This document shows, piece after piece, positions 32,733 through 42,181 of a stretch of 64,000 nucleotides of DNA; position 1 is the stretch's first letter; every line of letters begins with the position of its first letter. The stretch is from Klebsiella pneumoniae (GTDB taxonomy: Bacteria; Myxococcota_A; UBA796; SXON01). The stretch spans positions 118,349 through 182,348 of the forward strand of contig CAMAWH010000002.1 of assembly GCA_945861635.1 (NCBI GenBank). The letters run 5' to 3'. The notes beneath the pieces are model-generated. The model had not been told where the DNA came from. It was given only the letters and a program-made list of their open reading frames with translations, and did no database searches. A program made the position numbers and the translations under genes.

Positions 32733-34190
32733 TTAGTAGAAGTTGCTGGTGCGGGAGGCCCCGCCGTGGTTGATGTAGACCGTTTTCGACTCGGCGTAGA
32801 ACTTCCACGCATCCGGGCCCATTTCCCTTGGCCCGACGCCCGTAGCCTTGATGCCGCCGAACGGCAGGTGCCCCTCGCCGCCCATGGTTGGCGCGTTGAC
32901 CTGCGACATTCCGGTGTCGAGTTGCTGGATGGCGGCGAACGCGCGCGTCAAATCGCGCGTGTAGACCGAGGAGGTGAGGCCGAAATCGACGGCGTTGGCC
33001 GCGTCAATCGCCTCCTGCACACTACCCACGCGAATCACCGAGAGCACCGGCCCGAAAATCTCCTCGGTGGCGATCCGCGCGTCGGCGCGCACGTGATCGA
33101 ACAGCGTCGGCGCAGGAAACCAACCGCGCGGAATCGTTTCGACCCGACCGCCGCCACACGCCAGGGTGGCTTCCGCCCGCCCAACCTCGGTGTACGAAAC
33201 GACCTTCTCCATCTGCCGCTGAGAAACGGACGGCCCCATGGTCACGCCATCCGCAAGCGGATGACCGGGGCGAATCGCCGCGCACAGCGCCGATACGCGC
33301 GCGACGAATTCGTCCGCAACGTTGTGCATGACAATGGCGCGGCTGGTGGCCGTGCACCGTTGGCCGGTCGAGCCGAACGCGCCCTGCGCCGTGGCCGCCG
33401 CCGCCTTTTCGACATCCCCGTCGTCGAATACCAGAATCGGATTTTTTCCGCCCAACTCGCACTGCACCGGCTTGTGCAACTCTCCGCATCGACGCTCGAT
33501 GAATCGCCCCACGTCGGTGCTGCCCGTAAATGAAATCGCGCGCACGAGCGGATGATCGATGATGGTTTTTGCGGGCTCGGCGTCACCGTGCACCACGTTG
33601 ACCACACCGGCGGGAAAGCCCGCCTCGACACACAACTCTGCGATGAGCTGCGCAGAGAGCGGGGTTTCGGGCGCGGGCTTCAGGACGACGGTATTTCCAG
33701 CGACCAGCGCCGGCGCCATTTTCCAGAGTGGGATGCACACCGGAAAATTCCACGGAGTGATCAAGCCCACGACGCCGTGCGGGCGCCAGAACGTGAACGC
33801 GAAGGTGCCGGCCAACTCACTGGGCACGGTAATTCCTGCCAAACGCCGCGCGTCACCTGCTGCGAATTCGACGTAGCGCAGCGCCTTGAGCACCTCTCCG
33901 CGTGCTTCACCGAGAATTTTACCTTCCTCCAACGCGAGAATGCGGGCGATTTTCTCGATGTCACGCTCAAGGAGGCGTACCAGGCGGAACAGGAACTCGC
34001 CGCGGCGCGGCGCCGGCGTATCGGCCCAGAACGGTGCAGCGGCGTGGGCGGCGGCAATGGCCGCCTCGGCATCGGCCGCGCTGCCCCGGGGAGCGCTCCC
34101 CACCCGCTCATCGATATCCGCTGGGCAGCGCACATCGGCGCGATCCGCGCTCTCGTGCCACTCACCACCCCAGAGATGCCTTGCGTCCAC
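32733..34190 (-). CDS. Aldehyde dehydrogenase family protein, probable semialdehyde dehydrogenase
   Basis: 485 residues. The ALDH motifs are complete: VGLITPWNFPVCIPLWK with the NAD-binding Asn, VLKPAPETP, ISFTGSTDVGR, the general-base Glu in VQCELGGKNP, the nucleophile in GSTGQRCTATSR, and TEEIFGPVLSV. The C-terminal QVNAPTMGGEGHLPFGGIKATGVGPREMG resembles the alpha-ketoglutarate-semialdehyde / succinate-semialdehyde type rather than CoA-dependent methylmalonate semialdehyde dehydrogenases. It likely oxidises malonate semialdehyde (from beta-alanine) to malonate; that would feed the MatB-like enzyme at 47613. Directly upstream of the ureidopropionase gene. Confidence 0.9.
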   Translation of the reverse strand: MDARHLWGGEWHESADRADVRCPADIDERVGSAPRGSAADAEAAIAAAHAAAPFWADTPAPRRGEFLFRLVRLLERDIEKIARILALEEGKILGEARGEVLKALRYVEFAAGDARRLAGITVPSELAGTFAFTFWRPHGVVGLITPWNFPVCIPLWKMAPALVAGNTVVLKPAPETPLSAQLIAELCVEAGFPAGVVNVVHGDAEPAKTIIDHPLVRAISFTGSTDVGRFIERRCGELHKPVQCELGGKNPILVFDDGDVEKAAAATAQGAFGSTGQRCTATSRAIVMHNVADEFVARVSALCAAIRPGHPLADGVTMGPSVSQRQMEKVVSYTEVGRAEATLACGGGRVETIPRGWFPAPTLFDHVRADARIATEEIFGPVLSVIRVGSVQEAIDAANAVDFGLTSSVYTRDLTRAFAAIQQLDTGMSQVNAPTMGGEGHLPFGGIKATGVGPREMGPDAWKFYAESKTVYINHGGASRTSNFY

Positions 34191-34231
34191 GCGCGCTCCG
34201 AAATCGCGGGGAGTCTAACGCAAAAGTGCCG

Positions 34232-36403
34232 TCACGGTTTCATGTGGAACGTCAGCGTGCCGCCGGCGGTAAGGCGATCGTGCCGGAACGTCGGTGCGGT
34301 CCACGGGATGCCGTTTAATTCCACCGACGCGACCTGCTCGCCCTTGCCGGTGCGCGTAACCGTAAATCGCCCGCCCCCGACGGCGAACGAAGCCTCGGAA
34401 AACCGCGGTACGCCGACGACATAATCGACCGTGCCCGCGATGGGATAAAATCCCAACGCCGAAAATATGTACCAGGCGGAAAGCGTTCCTGCGTCATCAT
34501 TTCCGGCCAGCCCATCGGGATCAACGAAATACCGCTCATCCTCGATCCACCGCACCCAACGCTGGGTCGCCGAGGGATCCCCCCACAGGGCGAAAAGATA
34601 CGCCGCGTGAATATCCGGTTCATTTCCGTGCCAGTACCAATCCGGCGGGGAGATCATCTGGCCCTGCGCGTCGGCGTTCTGAAAGAATGTTTCCAATCGC
34701 GCGCGTGCCGCGACGCGCCCGCCGAGCAACTCGGCCAATCCTTCGGGGTCGTGCGGGGCAAGCCAGAGGTAATGCCAGGCATTGCCCTCGACAAATTCAT
34801 CGGTCCAGAACAGCTCGTTTTCCAACTCGGTGAACGCGCCGTCCGCATTGCGCCCGTGGAAAAATCCGATCTCCGGATCGAAAACGTTCCGATAATACAG
34901 CGAGCGGTGCTTGAAATGCGCCGCATCCGCGCCTTCCCCCAACGCGACAGCCATTTGTGCGAGGGCCGCGTCGGCCCACGCAACTTCCTGTAGCCACGCC
35001 ACGCTGCCGCCGAACATATCCGCGGGATAATATCCGTACGCTTCCTCTGTCGCGACATCCATACGGGCGTTGTAGGGAATACTCCCCTCACCCATGGCCT
35101 GGGCGCGGATATGCGGCCAAGCCCGCACCGCATCCCAGTCACGGACGCCCTTGATGTAGGTGTCTGCAAGTACGATATCGGCGGGCGAGCCGATCATCGA
35201 CCCGCCATCGCCTTGGGCCACGGGCCACTTCGGAAATGCGCCCCCTTGATCCGCCATGGTCACCAAGGATTGCGCGAAATCGTTTGCCTTTTCCGGATAG
35301 AAAAGCGTGTACGCCGGGTGCGCGGTCCGGTAGGTATCCCACATCGACATGTCGGAGTGGTAGGTGAACCCCTCGGCGTGATGGAGTTGTTTGTCAAACC
35401 CGATATACGAGCCGTCCACGTCGGAATACTGCGTGGGCATTTGCAGCAGGTGGTACACGCTGGTCCAAAAAATCGTGCGTTCGGTAGTCTCTCCGCCGGT
35501 GATCGAAAACTCCGCCAACTGGGATTCCCACTCCGCCGCCGCGAGTTGGACCGTCTCGGCGATATCGCGTTCGGGCAACTCCGCGTTCAGATTCGCCAGT
35601 GCATTCTCCTCGCTCACCAGAGAAAGGCCTACCCGAATATCGGTGTCCGGCGTGACGCGGAGCCAAGCGCCGACGTCCACACCGCCCGCCGTTACGCGCC
35701 CCTCCTTCGGGTCGTTGTCTCCCCAGGTACCGAAGCCGGAAAATCCGGTATCGAATACCGCGTAGAAGTAGATACGGAAGGCGTTGGACCCGCCTGAAAA
35801 ACTCCCACTATTCGTCATGTACCCGTGAACGACACCCAACTCCTGATCGACGTTGATGGTGGCATCGACGTTGCGCCCGCCGAGCACGTGTTCGAGGTCG
35901 ATAACGACGACCGGGTCAATATTCTCAGGAAAGGTATAGGCATGCTGCCCCGCGTGCATCGTGGCGCTCAGCGAAACGGAAATGCCATTGTCGAGCGTGA
36001 CGCGGTACGAGCCGGGCGAAGCTTCCTCCTGGTCGTGGGAAAATCCGCTTCGGAAGCCGGTCGGATCCGTCTTCGTGTCATCCCACCCGTCCGTGGGCGC
36101 GAAAAGAATATCGCCTTCATCGGCCACGCCGACGCCGTGCATGTGGACGTGAGAAAATCCAAGAATATAATCGTCGTCGTAATAATATCCTGAGCAATGG
36201 TAGGCATTCAGCGCGCCCGTCACCAACGAGGTATCGGGGCCGAGCTTGACCATCCCGAACGGTACCGTTGCCGCGGGCGTTGCGCTGCCCACTCGGAAGC
36301 CCGGACCGCCCGTCCCGATCATCGGGTCAACCTCGGAGACGCGGGTGTGCGGCAACGGTCGCACGCTGTCAATGACAACACATGAAAGCAAGAGCGGTAG
36401 CAC
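34232..36403 (-). CDS. GH92 alpha-1,2-mannosidase lipoprotein
   Basis: The GTG at 36403 gives VLPLLLSCVVIDS with an eight-residue lipoprotein signal; the 36757 track start overlaps a divergent gene and has no signal. About 723 residues. GH92 landmarks are present: DPMIGTGGPGFRVGSATPAATVPFGM (about 25-50), the N-terminal beta-sandwich, then the helical domain with MSMWDTYRTAHPAYTLF, WYWHGNEPDIHAAYLFALWG and GNDDAGTLSAWYIFSALGFYP, the last two carrying catalytic acids. GH92 enzymes remove mannose from glycans using calcium. Predicted to be on the outer membrane, so it probably degrades external mannan or glycoprotein. Divergent from an FG-GAP gene only 19 bases away. Confidence 0.93.
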   Translation of the reverse strand: MLPLLLSCVVIDSVRPLPHTRVSEVDPMIGTGGPGFRVGSATPAATVPFGMVKLGPDTSLVTGALNAYHCSGYYYDDDYILGFSHVHMHGVGVADEGDILFAPTDGWDDTKTDPTGFRSGFSHDQEEASPGSYRVTLDNGISVSLSATMHAGQHAYTFPENIDPVVVIDLEHVLGGRNVDATINVDQELGVVHGYMTNSGSFSGGSNAFRIYFYAVFDTGFSGFGTWGDNDPKEGRVTAGGVDVGAWLRVTPDTDIRVGLSLVSEENALANLNAELPERDIAETVQLAAAEWESQLAEFSITGGETTERTIFWTSVYHLLQMPTQYSDVDGSYIGFDKQLHHAEGFTYHSDMSMWDTYRTAHPAYTLFYPEKANDFAQSLVTMADQGGAFPKWPVAQGDGGSMIGSPADIVLADTYIKGVRDWDAVRAWPHIRAQAMGEGSIPYNARMDVATEEAYGYYPADMFGGSVAWLQEVAWADAALAQMAVALGEGADAAHFKHRSLYYRNVFDPEIGFFHGRNADGAFTELENELFWTDEFVEGNAWHYLWLAPHDPEGLAELLGGRVAARARLETFFQNADAQGQMISPPDWYWHGNEPDIHAAYLFALWGDPSATQRWVRWIEDERYFVDPDGLAGNDDAGTLSAWYIFSALGFYPIAGTVDYVVGVPRFSEASFAVGGGRFTVTRTGKGEQVASVELNGIPWTAPTFRHDRLTAGGTLTFHMKP

Positions 36404-36422
36404 GTCGGAAGAATAGCCCGAG

Positions 36423-37793
36423 TTGCGCGTTACGGGGGGTGCATTGACTCCGACGGCCGTCGCCATCGCCCTTCCGCCGCACGCGTACGCTGTGCACGCT
36501 GGGGATGTGAGCGGAGATGGACGTGACGAGTTGATCGTCGAGTTGCGGGAACCGGCGGGAAACTCCCCGGACAAAACACGCCTGTTCATCGTCAGCATCG
36601 GCACGGACGGGCGCGTGGGGCCGTCATCCACCGTCGATCTCGGCAACCGCGCGCAGCTCTGGGACGTCAACCACGGGCTCTGGGCCATCGACAGGGAGGG
36701 CGTTGTGAAGCTCGACCCCGCCGGCGGCGCCCCGGTGCGCGTCGTGTCGGTGGGCACGCCGCTCGCCGGACTCGGGCCGACGACGCCAACACGGTGGGAA
36801 TTTGCCCGCGACCTGGATCACGATGGCGTACCGGAACTGCTCGTCCCCTCTCAGGGGCGCCTGCTCGCGTTTGCGCCGGATGGCGGCGGGCGTGGCGGAA
36901 TCCCGTTCGCGTCCGAAGGCATGATGAGTATTGAGAAATCGGCTGGAGGCTCCGTGTTCTCCGCGTCCTCGCGCCTACCCGGAATGGCCGTGTGCGATGT
37001 GGATGGCGATGGTATCGACGACATCCTCCTTCCTTCCCACGCCACGGCGGCGGTGTACTTCACCGCTCCCAACCTCGGCGCCCGCGCGGCAACCGTCAAC
37101 CTACCGATGGATCTTGAGCCCCGGGATCTGCCGCCTCGCCCGGGGGAGGTGAAGCGGACGATCGCCGATATCTGGTTCCAGGATCTAAATGGCGACAAAA
37201 GAGCCGACATCGCGGTGGATCGCTGGGTGACGAACGGGGGATTCTTTGGGGCTACGGCCGAAATTATTTTCGCCCCGGGGAATGGTTCGGGATTTGGTTC
37301 TCCGACTACCCTCATCACTACTTCCGCAGCGTTCGGCGTCGAACCTCAAGACATCGACGGGGACGGCGATATGGATTTCGTGATGCGGGAGGTGGATGTC
37401 GGCATGGGGAATCTAGCGCGGGCCCTCGTCTCGAAAGCGGTGCGCGTCCAACTATCAGCATTTGTAATGAATAATAACGTATATGCTACGAAAACGGTGC
37501 CGCTGCGCGGCATGACGTTTCCTCTCGAACCGCCGGACCGCCTGCAAGGGGAGCTGGCCGACGTCGATGGAGATGGAAAACTCGACCTCGTCACCAACGA
37601 CGCGGAGGATCGGATTCGCGTATACCGCGGAACGACGGGCGGAATGGAGGACACCCCCGCCATCGACGTGCCCCTGAAAATGCCGCCGGGAGATGATATT
37701 CTCTTCACCCACGACGTCACAGGTGATGGCCACGCGGACATCCTCGTGTGGGGCCCCGGTCAGCCGACGGCCACGCTGATCCGCGCTCAATAG
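36423..37793 (+). CDS. FG-GAP/VCBS-repeat protein, N-terminal signal absent
   Basis: The longest start is TTG at 36423, just after an in-frame stop at 36414-36416, 456 residues. FG-GAP/VCBS beta-propeller repeats are clear: GDVSGDGRDELIVEL, FARDLDHDGVPELLV, CDVDGDGIDDILL, FQDLNGDKRADIAV, PQDIDGDGDMDFVM, ADVDGDGKLDLVT and THDVTGDGHADILVW, seven calcium-binding-style loops. These proteins are normally exported but no signal peptide or ribosome site is visible and the divergent GH92 start is 19 bases away. The 5' end may have been lost, or secretion is by another route. The stop overlaps the convergent TonB receptor gene by seven bases. Confidence 0.8.
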   Translation: MRVTGGALTPTAVAIALPPHAYAVHAGDVSGDGRDELIVELREPAGNSPDKTRLFIVSIGTDGRVGPSSTVDLGNRAQLWDVNHGLWAIDREGVVKLDPAGGAPVRVVSVGTPLAGLGPTTPTRWEFARDLDHDGVPELLVPSQGRLLAFAPDGGGRGGIPFASEGMMSIEKSAGGSVFSASSRLPGMAVCDVDGDGIDDILLPSHATAAVYFTAPNLGARAATVNLPMDLEPRDLPPRPGEVKRTIADIWFQDLNGDKRADIAVDRWVTNGGFFGATAEIIFAPGNGSGFGSPTTLITTSAAFGVEPQDIDGDGDMDFVMREVDVGMGNLARALVSKAVRVQLSAFVMNNNVYATKTVPLRGMTFPLEPPDRLQGELADVDGDGKLDLVTNDAEDRIRVYRGTTGGMEDTPAIDVPLKMPPGDDILFTHDVTGDGHADILVWGPGQPTATLIRAQ

Positions 37794-40561
37794 GTGAACT
37801 TCACCTGCGCTTCCACCGACCGGGGCGCCTGGCGGTACAACGTCAGTCCGAAATTCTGGTCGTCATTTTCGTCGTAGGTAATGGCCGTCGAGAAATCAGC
37901 CACGTTGTAGACGTTGATCGCCAACTCAGCCGAATATCGGTCCCCAAAACTCAGCTCCTGCGCCAGGCGCATGTCGATATAGTGCGCGGCGGGCATGAAC
38001 CGGGTCCCGCGGCCTTCGGGAAAGGCACTGTAATCCTGGTAGTTGTCGAGATACCCGCGCTTTTGCCACGCGTGTCCCGAATCGAATTCGTAGACGACGC
38101 CAACCGTCGTGCCCCAAGGCGCCGTGTAGCTGCCATTGATCTTCGCAGAATGGAACGAGTGATAGGGTAGATATCCAGAATATCCAGCGTCGTCGGACTG
38201 GGTGCCCAAGCCGGCCTGTCCATCGAGATATGCGCCCTGGCCGCCCTCAAAATACTCTCGGCGGGTTTTCTGGTCGTTGACGTCATCTCCCCAGACGCCG
38301 ACATCGTTGCCGGCCGAGCCGAAATCACTCCCCGTGGCGACTTCATCCTGTCCAGGATGCGTGCCGGTGGACTCGGAGTAGGTGTAGCTGGCAAGGACCT
38401 GCCAAGCGTCGTCAAACTTCCGTTCGACCGTCAGTTCTACGCCCCAATAATCGCGCCGTTTATTCGGCGGATTGGTGATGACCCAATTCACGTCGTCGTA
38501 GTTGATGTCCTCCGGCAGGTCAACGGTTTGCGAGAGAATGCCGCGGACGCCAACCGCCAGCAGCGGGATGACCTCACGCTCGACGCCAAGCACCAACTTG
38601 TCCATGTGGTACGGGCGCAGCGAGCCATTACACGCCTTTCCCGCGCCCTTGCGCGTTGCCTCGTCCAGCGCGCCGAGGCTATAGTCGTTGCAGAAGATGA
38701 GCGGCTCGGGCGATTGCGTATATTCTTTGACATACCCGCCGGTGTCTGCGTCAAACGTGTAATAAGTGAATCCATTCGCCGATTTACTGTCTCCCCAACT
38801 CGCAAACGTATTTCCGGCGACGTCGAAATACCGACCCGCGTTCACGCTCACAAGCGTCTTGCTGTCTCCCGTGGCGTCCCATGCGGCGCCGAGACGCGGC
38901 GCCGGCATCCACTGGTCCAGCACAACACTTCCGCCGCTTTCGTACAAGGTTTCGTGGTCTAGTCGGACACCGAGATTCAGCGTGAGCGGGTCTACCGGCG
39001 ACCAATCGTCCTGAATGAACTGCGCATACAACAGGCCCTCGTGACCCAACTTTCCGGCCGCCGAATATTCCACCTTATCCACGCAATCGGCGTACAACGG
39101 CGCCGTGCACGGCAGCCCCTGAGAAGCGTCAGACGTGTAACTGGTCCACCCGGAGTAGATCAGTTTCCGCGATTCGTAGAGGCGCCACGCCTCCATTCCG
39201 ACCTTCAGCTTATGCGAGCCAAGGACGTTATCCACAAGGTGGGTCACCTTCAGCGTTCCGCCGAGCCGCTGCCGCTCGTTGAGGTCTTCCGAGTTGTAAT
39301 TGCTGCCGTACTCACTGGTTTCAAGGTTCAGGATCGGCGGCGTGTCGGTTTCTCCCGACATCGGGACGGAATTGGAGTGGCCGTTTGACACGAGGAACTC
39401 GGTATCCACCAGTGTCGTTTCGCCAGGCGCCCAACTCAGGCGCAGCAGATGGCTCTGATCGTCCGAATTCGACCGGGACTGCGCCTCCGGAAGCACCTGC
39501 GGCGACGTTTCGTCGTTTTCACTCCCCGAGAGCTCCCCGTTGAATTGGTACCGCAGCACGACGCCCGGCGCGGCAAACCAGGTGAGCTTTGCAAACCCAC
39601 CGATGCTCTGCCCGAGGTAGGGCGCTGCCGCCGACGTTCCCTCGTAGGCCGTCGTGTCCCGACCGGCATCGACCGCCACAAAATACCAAAGGGTTTCCTT
39701 GATGACCGGCCCACCCGCCGTCAGCGAGAGCGTATTCACCATGATGTCCCTCTTCTTGGTCGCCACCTCCTCGTGCTTGTCGAGGTCGGCGATATCATAT
39801 TTTCCGGGCGAGAAATCGGTCGTCAGCGTGTAGATGGCGCTGCCGTGGTGCTCATCTCCGCCGTCCTTGGTGACGACGTTGACCATCATTCCGGTGGCCT
39901 GACCAAATTCGGCGGGCGCGCCGTCGGTGTACACCTGAATATCCTCGATGGCGTCGAAGTTGACGTTGGCGCCAAATGTCTTGGTGGCTGGATCCCGCGT
40001 GGAAATTCCGTCGACGAGGTAATTGTTTCCGCTCTGTCCCTCGCCGCGCACGGAGGGGTTTCCCGAGCCCGGTCCACCTGTTTCCGTATCCACCCGGCCG
40101 GAAATGCCTGGCAGCATGTTCACGGCGTCCTGAAAACTACGCCCAACCGGAAGATGGGCCAGCGTTTCGTTCGAAAGCTCCGTGGACACCGCGGATCGCG
40201 TGGTGTCGATGACGGGAAGCGTCTCCTCGACCAGCACTTCCTCCATGCCGGCGACCTTCAGCGTGACGGGAACAGTGGCCGTCTCGTCGAGACGCACGGT
40301 CACGACCCGCCGAATGGGCGTCAGTCCGCCCATGGCGGCCCGGAAGTCATGCGTCCCCACGGGTACGCTGAGGAAGCGGAAATCGCCGTTTTCATCGGCC
40401 GTTACGGACAGTTCGCCGGCAATTCCCGGCCCACTCAGTGTAATGACGGCACCTGGAACATCCAGCCCACCGTCGTCCACCACATGTCCGCGAATCGCGC
40501 CCGATTCGGCGGCCTCGGCCATCGGGGCGTAGAGCGCCGCCAGCGCGATGAACCCAATCAC
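37787..40561 (-). CDS. TonB-dependent receptor (large, with N-terminal regulatory-like domain)
   Basis: 924 residues with a Sec signal MIGFIALAALYAPMAEA. A CarboxypepD_reg domain (about 23-105: GAIRGHVVDDGGLDVPGAVITLSG) is followed by the plug (about 110-260: VLVEETLPVIDTTRSAVSTELS, LPVGRSFQDAVNMLPGISG, NNYLVDGIST, FDAIEDIQVYTDGAPAEFG, GMMVNVVTKDGG) and a barrel ending QVKFTY. This architecture resembles the large 'OprA/CirA-like' receptors common in Myxococcota. Start overlaps the upstream lipoprotein stop as ATGA. Ligand unknown; no TonB box recognised. Strand overlap with the FG-GAP gene at its end. Confidence 0.92.
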   Translation of the reverse strand: MIGFIALAALYAPMAEAAESGAIRGHVVDDGGLDVPGAVITLSGPGIAGELSVTADENGDFRFLSVPVGTHDFRAAMGGLTPIRRVVTVRLDETATVPVTLKVAGMEEVLVEETLPVIDTTRSAVSTELSNETLAHLPVGRSFQDAVNMLPGISGRVDTETGGPGSGNPSVRGEGQSGNNYLVDGISTRDPATKTFGANVNFDAIEDIQVYTDGAPAEFGQATGMMVNVVTKDGGDEHHGSAIYTLTTDFSPGKYDIADLDKHEEVATKKRDIMVNTLSLTAGGPVIKETLWYFVAVDAGRDTTAYEGTSAAAPYLGQSIGGFAKLTWFAAPGVVLRYQFNGELSGSENDETSPQVLPEAQSRSNSDDQSHLLRLSWAPGETTLVDTEFLVSNGHSNSVPMSGETDTPPILNLETSEYGSNYNSEDLNERQRLGGTLKVTHLVDNVLGSHKLKVGMEAWRLYESRKLIYSGWTSYTSDASQGLPCTAPLYADCVDKVEYSAAGKLGHEGLLYAQFIQDDWSPVDPLTLNLGVRLDHETLYESGGSVVLDQWMPAPRLGAAWDATGDSKTLVSVNAGRYFDVAGNTFASWGDSKSANGFTYYTFDADTGGYVKEYTQSPEPLIFCNDYSLGALDEATRKGAGKACNGSLRPYHMDKLVLGVEREVIPLLAVGVRGILSQTVDLPEDINYDDVNWVITNPPNKRRDYWGVELTVERKFDDAWQVLASYTYSESTGTHPGQDEVATGSDFGSAGNDVGVWGDDVNDQKTRREYFEGGQGAYLDGQAGLGTQSDDAGYSGYLPYHSFHSAKINGSYTAPWGTTVGVVYEFDSGHAWQKRGYLDNYQDYSAFPEGRGTRFMPAAHYIDMRLAQELSFGDRYSAELAINVYNVADFSTAITYDENDDQNFGLTLYRQAPRSVEAQVKFTY

Positions 40562-41334
40562 TGCGTACCTCCAAAGGAAATCGGGAAGTCAACGCAGACG
40601 GTGCCCGTGTCGGTCGTGGCCGAACTGTCGAGAGGCGAACTCTCGGGCGGCTCACTGTCGGCGGGCGGCTCACTGTCCGAAGGCGAACTGTCGGCTGCTG
40701 CGGAGTCAAGTTCCGCGTCGCAAATCGCCGTTTCGCCATCGCACGGCGCGCCCAGGACCACCACACCCGCGGCATCCACCAACTCCACCCAGTACACACC
40801 GTCCGGCAAGGCGGGCGCGTCAAAGTGGACGATGCCCGTACGACAATCACTGACCAGCGGGAGATTGCCGGAAACCGGCACCCCCGCCCCATCCACGAGG
40901 ACGGCGTGCAGGCCGGCGGCGTCGAGGCCACACCCGTGCAATGTCACGGGCGCACCGGCGGACACGCCACACTGGGGCTCAACGACATCGATGCTTGCCC
41001 CAGGACAAGCCACGTAAAAGTACCCCGCGCTGGTATCCGCGCTCAACATGGACGTCTGACTTCCCGACGACACGACGACGTCCACCGGACCCGCTTTCGC
41101 CGCCTCCGGCACGACGCCGGTGAGGTAAAAACCGGTATTCAATGCGTCGGTTGGGCGCTCGATGGACTCCAGATCGTTGTCCGCCATCCGCACGCTTGCG
41201 TCGTCGGCGAACCCATGTCCGGACACCTTGACGGTTTCGCAGCCGACATCCCAGCCATAGATGGGGCGGATCGAGACGACGGCGAAGCCGGTATTCCCGC
41301 AGCCGGCGAGCATAAAGAGGAGGGCAGCAATCAC
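40558..41334 (-). CDS. IPT/TIG-like lipoprotein partner of TonB receptor
   Basis: 258 residues, first possible in-frame start, MIAALLFMLAGCGN giving Cys12 with no charged residue before it. The body has two beta-sandwich segments resembling IPT/TIG domains: ETVKVSGHGFADDASVRMADNDLES, TGVVPEAAKAGPVDVVVSS, APVTLHGCGLDAAGLHAVLVDGAGVPV. A Ser/Pro/Asp tail (SAAADSSPSDSEPPADSEPP) precedes a Cys-containing C-terminus. The ATGA overlap links it to the TonB receptor. Likely a surface ligand-binding accessory. No catalytic motif. Confidence 0.78.
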   Translation of the reverse strand: MIAALLFMLAGCGNTGFAVVSIRPIYGWDVGCETVKVSGHGFADDASVRMADNDLESIERPTDALNTGFYLTGVVPEAAKAGPVDVVVSSGSQTSMLSADTSAGYFYVACPGASIDVVEPQCGVSAGAPVTLHGCGLDAAGLHAVLVDGAGVPVSGNLPLVSDCRTGIVHFDAPALPDGVYWVELVDAAGVVVLGAPCDGETAICDAELDSAAADSSPSDSEPPADSEPPESSPLDSSATTDTGTVCVDFPISFGGTQ

Positions 41335-41396
41335 GATTCGCCTCGGTGGGTATGCCCTGTAGCCTAACGTGCGCGCGTCGAGGTTAGATCGGCGGC

Positions 41397-42155
41397 ATGA
41401 CCATTACGACGTGGAATGTGAACTCCGTTCGCGCTCGCCTCGAACGCCTGCTCCTCTGGCTCGACGCCCACGATCCTGACGTGCTCTGCCTTCAAGAGCT
41501 GAAGTGCGTGGATGACGAGGTGCCGCACGCCGAGTTGTCCCGCCGGGGCTACCACGTGACGGCGTACGGTCAGAAGACCTACAACGGCGTGCTCATCGCA
41601 TCGAAGTCACCCATGTCAGACATCCACAAGGCGATTCCGTGGGCCGAGGACCCTCAGGCGCGCGGAATTTCTGCGGTCGTGGATGGCATCCGGATCGTAA
41701 ACCTCTACGTGGTGAACGGGCAGGAGGTGGGGAGCGATAAGTACGCCTACAAGCTGGACTGGTTGGCACGCGTGCGTGACTGCCTCGCGGCATATTCGGG
41801 GTTTCCGATGGTGGTCTGCGGGGATTACAACATCGCCCCTGACGATCGCGATGTGCACGATCCCGCCTATTGGAACGGGCGGATCTTGTGCTCGGAGCCG
41901 GAACGCAACGCGTACACCGCGCTTCTGGCCCTCGGCCTGTCCGACGCCTACCGCGCCCGCCACGCCGAAGGGGGCCGGTTTTCGTGGTGGGACTACCGCG
42001 GAAACGGTTTTGAGCGCAACCTCGGGATGCGCATCGACCACCATTTGGTCACCGCCGATATTCTTTCTCGAACCACGGAAGTTTCCATCGATACCGAAGA
42101 GCGTGGTCGCACCAACGCCTCGGATCACGCGCCGGTGACCCTGCACCTCGCGTGA
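41397..42155 (+). CDS. xthA: Exodeoxyribonuclease III (AP endonuclease)
   Basis: 252 residues. Endonuclease/exonuclease/phosphatase-fold motifs are complete: TWNVNSVRARL with the metal-site Asn, LCLQELK (Glu), GDYNIAP (Asp, Asn), RIDHHLV and the terminal SDHAPV (Asp-His). ATG at 41397; only a weak GGCGGC precedes it. It removes 3' blocking groups and cleaves abasic sites in DNA repair. Stands alone, 62 bases from the divergent lipoprotein gene. Confidence 0.95.
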   Translation: MTITTWNVNSVRARLERLLLWLDAHDPDVLCLQELKCVDDEVPHAELSRRGYHVTAYGQKTYNGVLIASKSPMSDIHKAIPWAEDPQARGISAVVDGIRIVNLYVVNGQEVGSDKYAYKLDWLARVRDCLAAYSGFPMVVCGDYNIAPDDRDVHDPAYWNGRILCSEPERNAYTALLALGLSDAYRARHAEGGRFSWWDYRGNGFERNLGMRIDHHLVTADILSRTTEVSIDTEERGRTNASDHAPVTLHLA

Positions 42156-42167
42156 TTCCGCGCCCGG

Positions 42168-42181
42168 GTCGGCCTACCGAC
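42168..42181. terminator. Short hairpin across convergent gene ends
   Basis: GTCGG-CCTA-CCGAC is a 5-bp stem with 4-base loop that includes the stop codon of the minus-strand hypothetical gene, 13 bases after xthA. Weak, no T tract. Confidence 0.25.

Noticed and set aside
34232-36757. Longer 841-codon form of the GH92 gene starting at 36757.
   Set aside because: The added N-terminus has no signal and is antisense to the FG-GAP gene; the GTG at 36403 gives a lipoprotein signal directly before the GH92 domain.
39449-41017. 522-codon plus-strand ORF.
   Set aside because: Antisense to the TonB receptor and its lipoprotein; no domain.
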